A stretch of 64,000 bases of DNA, taken from Longitalea luteola (lineage in GTDB: Bacteria; Bacteroidota; Bacteroidia; Chitinophagales; Chitinophagaceae). The notes below the pieces were generated by a model. The model was not told the origin of the DNA and ran no database searches. It saw nothing but the letters and a program-made list of their open reading frames with translations. Below, piece after piece: positions 49,998 through 57,935 of this stretch (positions within the stretch are counted from its first letter, which is position 1; each line of letters begins with the position of its first letter). The translations under genes were made by a program, and so were the position numbers. The stretch is taken from assembly GCF_017356035.1 (NCBI RefSeq), contig NZ_JAFIQX010000005.1:221368-285367 (forward strand). The letters are read 5' to 3'.

Positions 49998-50850
49998 ATA
50001 TGATCATTTTTTCAATAGGCACTACCAGGATGCCCTGGGCGCCGGCAGCCTTGAGCTGTTCAATGATATCCCAGAAAGTATCTTCACTCAGCACGCTGTG
50101 TACACTGCTCCAGCCAGCTTCGGCCAGCGGCAGCACGGTGGGGCTTTTCATGCCAGGCAACAGGGCAATGATCTCCTTTACCTTATCGTTGGGCGCGTTC
50201 AATAGAACATACTTGTTGTTATCGGCTTTCTTTACTGCGCGGATGCGGAAGATCAGTTTATCGAGCAGTTTTTGCTGGTCGGCATCCAGGTTGTTATTAC
50301 GGATGAGCACTGCCTGAGATTGTAATAGAACTTCGACTTCTTTAAGGCCATTCATCAGTAAAGTAGAACCGCTGCTTACAAGGTCGGCCACTACATCGGC
50401 CAGGCCAATGCCGGGAGCTATTTCAACCGAGCCGCTGATCTCATGGATCTCGGCCTGCACACTATTTTTAGCGAGGAATTCATTAACGAGGAGGGGATAG
50501 CTGGTGGCGATGCGTTTGCCCTGTAAACTTTGCACGCCTTCGTATTGCTGGTTGCGGGGGATCGCTACGGAAAGGCGGCATTTGCCAAAGCCGAGTTTTT
50601 CAACGATAGCTGCTTTTTTGTTCTTTTCGTACAGGACGTTCTCGCCTACGATACCAATATCAGCTACGCCATCTTCAACGTATTGCGGAATATCGTCATC
50701 GCGCAAAAAGAACACTTCGAGGGGAAAGTTGTCTGATTCTGTTTTCAGGCGGTCTTTTACATTGCGCAGGGCAATACCACATTCTTTCAGCAGTTGTACG
50801 GAATCTTCATACAGGCGTCCCGATTTCTGAATAGCGATCCGAAGTTTCAT
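49996..50850 (-). CDS. hisG: ATP phosphoribosyltransferase (long form)
   Basis: A 284-residue HisG of the long type, first committed step of histidine synthesis. The catalytic part begins LRIAIQKSGRLYEDS and has DIGIVGENVLYE near residue 75 and the PRPP-binding loop ADVVADLVSSGSTL near 165. The C-terminal 75 residues (VLLNAPNDKVKEIIALLPGMKSPTV) form the regulatory ACT-like domain that binds histidine. The frame opens at 50883 directly behind the attenuator terminator, but the family start is at Met12 (50850), with Met10 as an alternative. Confidence 0.92.
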   Translation of the reverse strand: MKLRIAIQKSGRLYEDSVQLLKECGIALRNVKDRLKTESDNFPLEVFFLRDDDIPQYVEDGVADIGIVGENVLYEKNKKAAIVEKLGFGKCRLSVAIPRNQQYEGVQSLQGKRIATSYPLLVNEFLAKNSVQAEIHEISGSVEIAPGIGLADVVADLVSSGSTLLMNGLKEVEVLLQSQAVLIRNNNLDADQQKLLDKLIFRIRAVKKADNNKYVLLNAPNDKVKEIIALLPGMKSPTVLPLAEAGWSSVHSVLSEDTFWDIIEQLKAAGAQGILVVPIEKMII

Positions 50851-50895
50851 CAGCATGTCATGTTTTAAGGTCTTGCAGACCATGTTTAAAATGAT

Positions 50896-50960
50896 AAGGG
50901 CTTACCATGCGGTAAGCCCTTAAAAATATCTGGCACTACACAAAGCACCATCGGCCTACC
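50896..50960 (-). promoter_or_regulatory. Transcription attenuator of the his operon
   Basis: On the minus strand AAGGGCTTACC and GGTAAGCCCTT form a perfect 11-bp stem around GCAT, followed by ATCATTTT. GGTAGGCC (50960-50953), overlapping the leader peptide stop codon, can pair with GGCTTACC of the terminator 5' arm over 8 bp (one G-U). A ribosome stalled at the His codons would leave it free (antitermination); a ribosome at the stop codon would cover it (termination). The hairpin is seen directly; the switch is inference from classical his attenuation. Confidence 0.8.
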
Positions 50961-51009
50961 TGCTGAGGTAAGTATGATGATGGTGGTGGATGTGTATGAA
51001 AATTATCAT
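50956..51009 (-). CDS. His leader peptide of the his operon attenuator
   Basis: A 17-residue peptide, MIIFIHIHHHHHTYLSR, with six His codons at positions 6 and 8-12 and a TAG stop. It follows a consensus promoter and precedes an intrinsic terminator and hisG. This is the composition and position of a his operon attenuator leader. The start codon lies 9 nt after the promoter -7 box, so ribosome entry must occur on a very short or absent 5' UTR. Confidence 0.85.
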   Translation of the reverse strand: MIIFIHIHHHHHTYLSR

Positions 51010-51018
51010 AATGAGCCG

Positions 51019-51048
51019 CAAAAATACTACCTATTAGCTGCCAGCAAA
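51019..51048 (-). promoter_or_regulatory. Promoter (TTTG-N18-TATTTTTG) of the his operon
   Basis: On the minus strand TTTG (51048-51045) and TATTTTTG (51026-51019) are 18 nt apart. Layout and -7 box are identical to the promoter of the aromatic operon at 29332-29362. The remaining gap to 51259 shows nothing else recognisable. Confidence 0.75.
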
Positions 51049-51259
51049 ATTTTTTTTGGGTGACCGGTGATCAACCATAAGCTGAAAAATAATTTTGGGC
51101 GCATCCGTTTAATAATGTGTAACTTACAGAATAGATAACCCCGCCGTGCACCAGCCCGGGATGGCTTGTTACGGTAACCCAGGGAATAATACATTACATA
51201 AATGATAGGCTTGCAGACTGGTATTCCCTGTTCATTGTTGGATAATTAAACATTGCACT

Positions 51260-51391
51260 ATGCCAAACCGATCTCGCATCCAACGATTTGTTATTCTGCT
51301 ATTGCTGCTCTTTATGGCCTGGTTTACGAGGTGTAAACCTTCCGTTGCACCGGCAGGCACCCCGGAGCAACCCGCAGCAATTGGGCAATAA
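51260..51391 (+). CDS. Small putative lipoprotein
   Basis: A 43-residue frame with a basic N-terminus (MPNRSRIQR), a hydrophobic core (FVILLLLLFMAWF) and a cysteine in TRCKP, ending in a Pro/Ala-rich tail (VAPAGTPEQPAAIG). This is the pattern of a small lipoprotein, although Arg before the Cys is not an ideal lipobox. The stop is 15 nt before the OsmC start, so the two may be cotranscribed. Function unknown. Confidence 0.45.
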   Translation: MPNRSRIQRFVILLLLLFMAWFTRCKPSVAPAGTPEQPAAIGQ

Positions 51392-51406
51392 CCTTAACTT
51401 GATTCT

Positions 51407-51889
51407 ATGAAAGCGCATCACTACAAAGTAAATATTACCTGGACGGGCAACCGGGGAAAGGGCACCGCCTCCTATACTTCGTATGAACGAGAGCATATCA
51501 TTGCCGCCGGTAACAAGCCGGTGATCCCCGGCTCATCAGACCCTGCCTTCCGGGGCGATATCACGAGGTACAATCCTGAAGAATTGCTGGTGGCTTCGCT
51601 GTCATCCTGCCACATGTTATGGTTCTTGCATTTATGCACCACGGCTGGTGTGCGTGTGATGGAGTATGTTGATGATGCTACCGGCATTATGGAAGAAACA
51701 GCTGACGGCGGCGGCCGCTTTATCGAAGTGACCTTGTTCCCGGTGATCACGGTGGCCAATGAAGAAATGGTAGACAAGGCCGATGCATTACATGAAAAGG
51801 CCAATGCCCTGTGTTTTATTGCCAACTCCTGCAATTTCCCCGTTCATCATAAGCCTATTTATAAGATTGCGGAAACGCAAAACGCTTAA
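51407..51889 (+). CDS. OsmC family protein
   Basis: A 160-residue OsmC/Ohr-fold protein. The two redox cysteines are in LSSCHMLWFLHLC near residue 68 and NSCNFPV near 145, the pattern of hydroperoxide-reducing OsmC relatives. The NPEELLVASLSSCH stretch is the family signature. It would reduce organic hydroperoxides at the expense of a dithiol. Its stop codon lies in a CTTAACG repeat of family I. Confidence 0.82.
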   Translation: MKAHHYKVNITWTGNRGKGTASYTSYEREHIIAAGNKPVIPGSSDPAFRGDITRYNPEELLVASLSSCHMLWFLHLCTTAGVRVMEYVDDATGIMEETADGGGRFIEVTLFPVITVANEEMVDKADALHEKANALCFIANSCNFPVHHKPIYKIAETQNA

Positions 51890-51899
51890 CGCCGAACAC

Positions 51900-52538
51900 T
51901 TAGCGGGCCGGGGGGTAAGAAATGGAGCGCAGGATCGTTTTCTTCAGGATGAATTTGAAGAAGAGGTACAATACGTGTAAGATAAATATGGTCCACACCA
52001 GGAAATCGAATATACGTCCCATCATTTTTTCTGCTCCCGTAAACATTACAATATCCCGGTCCAGACTCTTGGTTACAAACAATTCATCGAGGTACACATA
52101 CGTGCAACCCAGCAGCAACAACAGGAACAGTTCCTGCAGGATGAAGGTGAAGAACGCGAACGGCTTTTTGAGCTGGTTCCTGACCCGGTAATAAAAATAA
52201 ACAGTCACAATATTATAAGGGATCAGGGAGAGGTACGCGTTGGTATTGCTGTTGAAATAAATGAAGTTCAGCATAACACAACTTAGAAGTATACTTACCT
52301 CCATACCCGGACTGTTGGCCAGATCGGGATTAATGAAAACCAGGTACACGGCGCTGAACAATAGCATGAGAAATAAAGTTCCTATGATGGTGGATTTCGT
52401 AGTAGCAGGGCAGTCATTGGTGAAACATACTGCTTCAGCAATATTATAGTGATACAGAATGTATTGTCCCAACCAGGCCATTGTAAACGAAATACCCACG
52501 ATCAGGGTAATGGATTGTATCGCATTACGGAGGGTCAT
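51900..52538 (-). CDS. Integral membrane protein of unknown function
   Basis: A 212-residue protein with about five hydrophobic segments (roughly residues 8-28, 48-68, 83-100, 125-145 and 172-192). Only the start MTLRNAIQS and the basic C-terminus FILKKTILRS look cytoplasmic. I recognise no family and no motif. It is convergent with the OsmC gene. Confidence 0.55.
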   Translation of the reverse strand: MTLRNAIQSITLIVGISFTMAWLGQYILYHYNIAEAVCFTNDCPATTKSTIIGTLFLMLLFSAVYLVFINPDLANSPGMEVSILLSCVMLNFIYFNSNTNAYLSLIPYNIVTVYFYYRVRNQLKKPFAFFTFILQELFLLLLLGCTYVYLDELFVTKSLDRDIVMFTGAEKMMGRIFDFLVWTIFILHVLYLFFKFILKKTILRSISYPPAR

Positions 52539-52747
52539 AAGGATCTTATATTGCCTTTTATTACCTTATAAAAATAGCAAAATTTATCAGTGTGGCTAAT
52601 AGCGTGTGACGCTCTTGTCGTTATTATACCCGTTTGACTTTATTCCGGCTGATTACCAGGTAACTTCACGAAATGATTGCTCTTAATATGTGGCTTATTT
52701 ATTGCAGCCAGGAGCCATTATCCACATTACTTATTAACTTTCGGGGT

Positions 52748-53020
52748 ATGGAACAAACCATCTCAATTACCGTAAGCGGCCTCGTACAGGGGGTATATTT
52801 CCGGCAAAGCACGAAAGAGAAGGCGCTGGAGCTGGGTGTCTCGGGTTTGGTAAAGAACCTGCCCGATGGCAACGTGCATATTATGGCCACCGGAACCGCC
52901 GACCAGCTCGATCAATTGGTGCACTGGTGCAAACAGGGACCACCTCATGCCAAAGTAAGTGGCGTTGATGTTAAACAGGTAGACAAGCAGGTATTTATGA
53001 GCTTCGTTATTCAACGATAA
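52748..53020 (+). CDS. acyP: Acylphosphatase
   Basis: A 90-residue acylphosphatase, the normal length. The phosphate loop and catalytic Arg are in VSGLVQGVYFRQSTKEKA (Arg near residue 18) and the catalytic Asn is in GLVKNLPDGNVHI (near 36). It hydrolyses acyl phosphates. The frame can be extended to a start at 52673, but those residues are not conserved; ATG 52748 (MEQTISI) is the family start. Confidence 0.9.
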   Translation: MEQTISITVSGLVQGVYFRQSTKEKALELGVSGLVKNLPDGNVHIMATGTADQLDQLVHWCKQGPPHAKVSGVDVKQVDKQVFMSFVIQR

Positions 53021-53059
53021 CCCCGCCCCCCTGAAGGGGGAGAAATCAAATGTACTTAT

Positions 53060-53086
53060 GAGGTGATTTGCTAATGTGCTAATACG
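53060..53086. repeat. Short 8-nt GCTAATTTG/GCTAATGTG array (family G)
   Basis: Two to three CTAATGTG-type words between the acylphosphatase and DUF1080 genes. Confidence 0.45.
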
Positions 53087-53164
53087 ACTGACCGGCTAGT
53101 GGTTCTCGTTGCCTCGTTGCCTTTTTCATTAACTTTCCAACTCAATAATAAAAACTATCAACCA

Positions 53165-53914
53165 ATGGTTAAACGATTCGTATGTGCCTTTGCCTTCATT
53201 ATCTGTGTATATGCCGTACAGGCGCAAAAACCTTTACGGCAGGGTGATCCCAAACTATCTGAAGTATGGGAACCCGAGCCTAAAGTGATCACGCCCGGCA
53301 AAACCAGTTCTGACGCACCTTCAGATGCCATCATACTGTTCGACGGACAAAACGCGAATGCCTGGGCGGGAAAAGACAACGGCCCGGTTAAATGGAAAGT
53401 AGAGAATGGCGCATTGACGGTTGCGGCCGGAACGGGTGAAATTCATACCAAACAGGGATTTGGGGATTGCCAGTTGCATGTTGAATGGCGTACCCCCGCC
53501 GAAGTAAAAGGCGATGGGCAGGGACGTGGCAACAGCGGTATTTTCTTAATGGGCCGGTATGAACTGCAGGTGCTCGATTCCTATAAGAACAGGACCTACA
53601 GCAATGGCCAGGCAGGCAGTATTTACAAACAATTGCCCCCTTTGGTAAATGCCAGCAGAGGTCCCGGGGAATGGCAAACCTATGATATCATTTTTATAGC
53701 ACCGCGCTTTTATGAAGATGGTTCTGTTAAATCACGCGCACAGATAACCGTATTGCATAATGGCGTGCTGGTGCAGAATAATTCCACGCTGTGGGGCAGC
53801 ACCCAGTACATTGGCATTGCCACTTATGAGAAACATGGCGATAAAGAACCGCTGGTGTTGCAGGATCATGGCAATCCAACAAGCTTTAGAAACATCTGGA
53901 TACGGCCTCTCTAA
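53165..53914 (+). CDS. Secreted DUF1080 (3-keto-disaccharide hydrolase-like) protein
   Basis: A 249-residue exported protein with a signal peptide (residues 1-21, ending VQAQ). The remainder is one DUF1080 beta-sandwich, a concanavalin-like fold: LFDGQNANAWAGKDNGPVKWKVENGALTV, GDCQLHVEWRTP, GNSGIFLMGRYELQVLDS and a final ENIW-like SFRNIWIRPL. Some DUF1080 proteins act on 3-keto-glycosides. ATG 53165 is used because the signal peptide begins there, not at 53099. Confidence 0.82.
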   Translation: MVKRFVCAFAFIICVYAVQAQKPLRQGDPKLSEVWEPEPKVITPGKTSSDAPSDAIILFDGQNANAWAGKDNGPVKWKVENGALTVAAGTGEIHTKQGFGDCQLHVEWRTPAEVKGDGQGRGNSGIFLMGRYELQVLDSYKNRTYSNGQAGSIYKQLPPLVNASRGPGEWQTYDIIFIAPRFYEDGSVKSRAQITVLHNGVLVQNNSTLWGSTQYIGIATYEKHGDKEPLVLQDHGNPTSFRNIWIRPL

Positions 53915-53956
53915 GTGATATCGTAGGCAATAATGAGTGCCAGTGAGTAAACAATA

Positions 53957-54043
53957 TGTTACAGGTTTCAGGTTACAGGTTGCAGGGAAAACCGGATAGT
54001 ATTAACCTGAACCCTGAACCCTGAAACCTGGAACCTGTAACTG
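53957..54043. repeat. 7-nt GGTTACA inverted pair (family E)
   Basis: GTTACAGGTTTCAGGTTACA on the left and inverted CCTGAAACCTGGAACCTG on the right, between the convergent DUF1080 and TlpA genes. Confidence 0.65.
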
Positions 54044-54057
54044 CCGACAAGGACCCT

Positions 54058-55293
54058 CTAGGTTCCTTGTTTTAATAATTCGTCTACTATAGTATTAAAC
54101 TCTTTCTTGAACGTCTCGTAGTGTTCGCCAGTACCAGGTCCATAAAAACCACTATGCGTTCTTTTCAGCTTTCCATCACGGCCAATGAAGAGGGTAGTGG
54201 GAAACATTTTGATCTTCGTTATTTGCGGTAATGTCTTTTCTGTTCGCAGAGTATCTGAAACCCGTACGCCTGTTATGAGCATGGGATAGGTAATATTGAA
54301 ATGCTGCTGGAATTTACGCAGGCTTTTTTGTGAACGGCGAAAGTCGGTGCTGTATTCGTAAGCCAGTGCGATCATTTCAATGCCGCGTTGTTTGTTCTTT
54401 TTATAATACTCACTTAAGAAAGCGGTCTCATCCATACAATTGGGGCACCAGGAGCCCATGATCTGAATGATCACTACTTTATTGCGGAAACGATCATCGT
54501 TAATGGATACCATATTGCTGTCCAGGTCGGGAAACCTGAAGTTCAGGCGGTCTTCACCAGGTTTCAGGTAAACATTTGCCAGCGTATCGGGAATCGTGGC
54601 CTGCTCATTTTTGCGGGCTGTCCAGTTTTCGACAAAAGTGGCGCCGGAAAAGAACAAGCCGTCTGTAATGGCAGTATCGTTGTGAACGGTGCCTCTGAAG
54701 TAATACGCGTGGCTGCCATCGAAAGTGCTCATGTGTAAAGTGTCCCCGTCTAGTGCCCCTTCGAGGTAACGGTAATCACCGGTTGGCGTTAATACGGTGC
54801 CAGCTACCTGGTTACCCGATTGTTTGAATTCAATAACGGCCGGTTTGCTTCTGTTTTTATCGAAGAAAGTAGCGCCCCACCGTCCGGCAATTTTGCGGTT
54901 GCTTTTTTTCGCCTGGGGAAACCGTTCTGCCTGGTCATAGTTAAATACCACAGGCATTACCTGGGTTGCTGTTGAAGTACCTTTCACCCACACCCCCCGC
55001 AGGGTGTGGGTGCCTAGCAGTTGCAACCTGAATTCCGATTCAAACAAAGGCATTTGCACCACGATGGAATCCTGCTTTTGTTCAATAGCGGTTACCCTGA
55101 TCTTTTCCTCAGCATTCCGCACAAACCACACCGGTTTACCCGATATATATTGTATAGTAACACTAAAATCAATGGTATAGCCATCAGCCCGTTGCAGGGA
55201 GGCGCGCCACATACCGCCGGCCGGCTTTTGGTTGGCTGCAGCACTGAAAACAAAAGCGGTCATTAAACCGATGATCCAGGAAATCTTTTTCAT
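54058..55293 (-). CDS. TlpA-like thiol-disulfide oxidoreductase
   Basis: A 411-residue exported protein with a signal peptide (residues 5-21). The first 250 residues are a beta-rich domain of unknown type (GRWGATFFDKNRSKPAVIEF, GTVLTPTGDYRYLEGAL). The C-terminal 150 residues are a thioredoxin fold of the TlpA/AhpC-TSA type, active site WCPNC near residue 286. Long Bacteroidota TlpA relatives of this sort reduce or shuffle disulfides in the periplasm. No cytochrome-maturation genes are adjacent. Confidence 0.82.
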   Translation of the reverse strand: MKKISWIIGLMTAFVFSAAANQKPAGGMWRASLQRADGYTIDFSVTIQYISGKPVWFVRNAEEKIRVTAIEQKQDSIVVQMPLFESEFRLQLLGTHTLRGVWVKGTSTATQVMPVVFNYDQAERFPQAKKSNRKIAGRWGATFFDKNRSKPAVIEFKQSGNQVAGTVLTPTGDYRYLEGALDGDTLHMSTFDGSHAYYFRGTVHNDTAITDGLFFSGATFVENWTARKNEQATIPDTLANVYLKPGEDRLNFRFPDLDSNMVSINDDRFRNKVVIIQIMGSWCPNCMDETAFLSEYYKKNKQRGIEMIALAYEYSTDFRRSQKSLRKFQQHFNITYPMLITGVRVSDTLRTEKTLPQITKIKMFPTTLFIGRDGKLKRTHSGFYGPGTGEHYETFKKEFNTIVDELLKQGT

Positions 55294-55355
55294 ATTATTT
55301 ATCTAAACAAAATTTAACCGTGCAAGTTTAGTGCATTTGCATGGTACTAAAAGTT

Positions 55356-55384
55356 GGGGCTGCTTCATTTTTTGAAACAGCCCC
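55356..55384 (-). terminator. Hairpin in the gap upstream of the TlpA gene
   Basis: GGGGCTG-TTCA pairs with TGAA-CAGCCCC (11 pairs, one mismatch); the minus strand continues with AACTTTTAG. It could end the minus-strand threonine dehydrogenase transcript. The 398-nt gap 55294-55691 also holds an 8-nt AATTATCA array (family G) at 55497-55537 and no gene. Confidence 0.4.
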
Positions 55385-55691
55385 GGTGACAACACATAGC
55401 ACTAAATGCTCAAAGAAAAACAGTGAATATGTTAATTTGATATGATAATGGCCTTACGGGGAGAAGCCTGCAAAAAATGGAACCTCCCGAATTAATACAT
55501 TGTCAAATTATCGAAATGTCAAATTATCACATTAGAAGGTTGCTATATCAGGAACCTGACCAGAAATGCAGGAAAAACTAATATACTATTGAATACTACG
55601 CCGATTGTTCAGGAAATTTAATACACAATTCCTGGAATACAAAATAAATTCTACAACCGGTACGGTTACCCGCTTACTCCTGCAAAATCAG

Positions 55692-56639
55692 TTATTTGTC
55701 GCGCAGGTTCTCGAGCATGTCCTTGGTCATTTTTAACAGATCGTATTCATGTTTCCAGCCCCAGTCTTTGCGCGCAACTGAATCATCAATACTTTGCGGC
55801 CAGCTGTCGGCGATAGCTTGCCGGTAGTCGGGTTCGTAATTGATAGTGAATTCGGGAATATAGTTCTTAATGGCGCTGGCAATTTCTTTGGGCGAGAAAC
55901 TCATTGCTGAGATATTATACGAAGTGCGAACCGAGATATTACTGGCCGGCGCTTCCATCAGTTCAATGGTTGCTTTAATAGCATCCGGCATATACATCAT
56001 GGGCAGGTAAGTGTCTTCTTTCAAAAAGCAGGTGTATTTTTTTTCTTCCAGTGCTTCATGAAATATTTCCACTGCATAATCAGTAGTGCCGCCACCAGGT
56101 GCTGATTTGTAAGAGATCAAACCGGGATAACGAAGGCTGCGTACATCCACCTGGTAACGCTGGTGATAATAGTTACACCAGAATTCACCGGCGTATTTAC
56201 TGATGCCATAGACGGTTATTGGTTCAATGATGGTTTGCTGCGGGCACTGTTGTTTGGGTGACGTAGGGCCAAATACGGCAATGCTGCTGGGCCAGTATAC
56301 TTTATTGATCTTTTCTTCCCGGGCGATATCCAGCACATTCAGCAGGCCCTGCATATTGAGATGCCAGGCAAGGTTAGGATTTTTTTCACCCGTGGCCGAC
56401 AGGATGGCCGCCAGCAAATAGATCTGGGTAATGTTTTGCCGGATAACCTGAACGTGCAGCATTTCCTTGTTCATAACGTCGAGGCTGACATACGGACCGG
56501 TACCTTTCAATAAATCGTTCTCTTCCCGGAGATCAGAAGCAATGACATTGGCATTACCATAGATCTTGCGCAGGGCCAGTGTAAGTTCAACACCAATTTG
56601 GCCTGAAGCGCCAATTACGAGTATTCTTTCTCTAATCAT
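55692..56639 (-). CDS. Short-chain-type L-threonine 3-dehydrogenase
   Basis: A 315-residue NAD-dependent enzyme of the extended SDR family. It has the Rossmann loop GASGQIG near residue 9, SSIAVFGPTSPKQ near 118, the catalytic YGISK near 144, and the substrate-lobe phrase LLAAILSATGEKNPNLAWHLNM, which matches SDR-type threonine dehydrogenases (Flavobacterium-type TDH). It oxidises threonine to 2-amino-3-ketobutyrate. UDP-sugar epimerases are the main alternative. The matching ligase could be the alpha-oxoamine synthase at 1135-2391. Confidence 0.8.
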   Translation of the reverse strand: MIRERILVIGASGQIGVELTLALRKIYGNANVIASDLREENDLLKGTGPYVSLDVMNKEMLHVQVIRQNITQIYLLAAILSATGEKNPNLAWHLNMQGLLNVLDIAREEKINKVYWPSSIAVFGPTSPKQQCPQQTIIEPITVYGISKYAGEFWCNYYHQRYQVDVRSLRYPGLISYKSAPGGGTTDYAVEIFHEALEEKKYTCFLKEDTYLPMMYMPDAIKATIELMEAPASNISVRTSYNISAMSFSPKEIASAIKNYIPEFTINYEPDYRQAIADSWPQSIDDSVARKDWGWKHEYDLLKMTKDMLENLRDK

Positions 56640-56696
56640 TAATAAACAACTGTTAGTTTTTGTAATAGTCGCAAAAGAAAGAAAAAATGGTCAAAT

Positions 56697-56868
56697 ACCA
56701 ATGTGATAATATGATAATTGGATAATGTGATAATGCCTGTGTGGCCAGCGATGCTGAAAGCGAATCTGCGATTTAATTATTTGATATTTAAGAAATTGCA
56801 TAAGTTTTGAGCTGCTAAAATTAGGTGAGCCCATTATCAAATTATCACATCATCACATTAGCACATTA
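56697..56868. repeat. 8-nt GATAATGTG / CACATTATC inverted pair (family G)
   Basis: GTGATAAT/GATAATTG words at 56697-56738 are inverted as ATTATCAA/ATTATCAC/ATTAGCAC at 56826-56868, with about 90 nt between. The right arm runs directly into the kdsA promoter box. Confidence 0.65.
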
Positions 56869-56874
56869 CTTTTA

Positions 56875-56882
56875 TACCTTTG
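56875..56882 (+). promoter_or_regulatory. TAnnTTTG box of kdsA with predicted leaderless start
   Basis: TACCTTTG ends only 4 nt before the ATG at 56887. Any transcript from it would begin at or beside the start codon. The -33 region is made of the family G array. Confidence 0.55.
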
Positions 56883-56886
56883 CTGC

Positions 56887-57708
56887 ATGAAAAAAATGCT
56901 TACTGACCTTTTCGCCGGACAACAATACGATGAATCGAACTTCTTTTTGATTGCTGGTCCCTGTGTAGTGGAAAGTGAAGAATTGTTGATGGAAGTAGGA
57001 GATAAAGTATCCACTATCTGCCGCAACCTGGGCATTCCTTATATTTTTAAAGCCTCTTACCGGAAAGCCAATCGCACCAGCGCTTCTTCCTTTACCGGTC
57101 TGGGCGATGAAACCGGCTTGCAGCTGTTACAAAAAACAGGCGCTGCTTTTAAAGTACCGGTAACAACAGACATCCATGCACATGATGAGGCCGCCATTGC
57201 GGCGCAGTTTGCCGATGTTTTACAAATACCCGCCTTTTTATGCCGGCAAACCGACCTGCTGATCGCAGCGGCCGAAACCGGCAAAGTAGTGAATGTAAAG
57301 AAAGGGCAGTTCGTTAGCGGTCCATCCATGAAATTTGCCGTGGAAAAGATCGTAAAGGCCGGTAATGAAAATGTGATCCTTACCGAGCGGGGTAACAGTT
57401 TCGGTTACCAGGACCTGATAGTCGATTACAGGAATATTCCCTGGATGCAAGAACATGGCGCACCGGTGGTGATGGATTGCACCCACAGTCTGCAACAACC
57501 CAATCAAACAACCGGTGTTACCGGAGGTAACCCGCAATTGATCGGTACCATTGCGAGCGCTGCCATTGCATCGGGCGCTGATGGTTTGTTTATTGAAACA
57601 CATCCCAATCCCGCCGTTGCCAAAAGTGATGGAGCCAATATGCTGAAACTCGACCTGCTGGAAGGTTTGTTGCAAAAGCTGGTGAAGCTGAGGAAAGCGG
57701 TGGTGTAA
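56887..57708 (+). CDS. kdsA: 3-deoxy-8-phosphooctulonate (KDO-8-P) synthase
   Basis: A 273-residue KDO-8-phosphate synthase joining arabinose 5-phosphate and phosphoenolpyruvate for lipopolysaccharide core synthesis. It has FLIAGPCVVESEE near residue 20, FKASYRKANRTSASSFTG near 58, LCRQTDLLIAAAETG near 118, and RGNSFGYQDLIVDYR near 172. A Cys stands in GPC where E. coli has Asn (FGGMN), the hallmark of the metal-dependent class of this enzyme. The gene is monocistronic between a promoter box and a terminator. Confidence 0.92.
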   Translation: MKKMLTDLFAGQQYDESNFFLIAGPCVVESEELLMEVGDKVSTICRNLGIPYIFKASYRKANRTSASSFTGLGDETGLQLLQKTGAAFKVPVTTDIHAHDEAAIAAQFADVLQIPAFLCRQTDLLIAAAETGKVVNVKKGQFVSGPSMKFAVEKIVKAGNENVILTERGNSFGYQDLIVDYRNIPWMQEHGAPVVMDCTHSLQQPNQTTGVTGGNPQLIGTIASAAIASGADGLFIETHPNPAVAKSDGANMLKLDLLEGLLQKLVKLRKAVV

Positions 57709-57935
57709 TGGTGAGTGGTGAATGGTCAATAGTCAAAGGTCAATGGTCAATAGTCAATGGTCAATAGTCAATGGTGAATGGGTTCCTACGTTCACGCCTA
57801 ATAATTAATATTAATATCGCGTTTCCCCAAAAGAAAATGCCCTTACAGCAAGTTCTGCTATAAGGGCATTTTATGTTTTAACTTAGTGAGGTTTGAATAA
57901 AGGGCATATTCACCATTCACCATTGACCATTCACT
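57709..57935. repeat. Family A inverted arrays flanking the kdsA terminator
   Basis: 57709-57780 reads GGTCAAT/AGTCAAT/GGTGAAT about nine times. 57907-57935 is the inverted form. Between them lies the terminator hairpin at 57834-57872, the same layout as at 4401-4572 with family B. Confidence 0.7.
57834..57872. terminator. Bidirectional terminator between kdsA and the DUF4382 gene
   Basis: AAAATGCCCTTA pairs with TAAGGGCATTTT over 12 bp around a 15-nt loop that can pair further (CAGCA with TGCTA). Confidence 0.75.
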
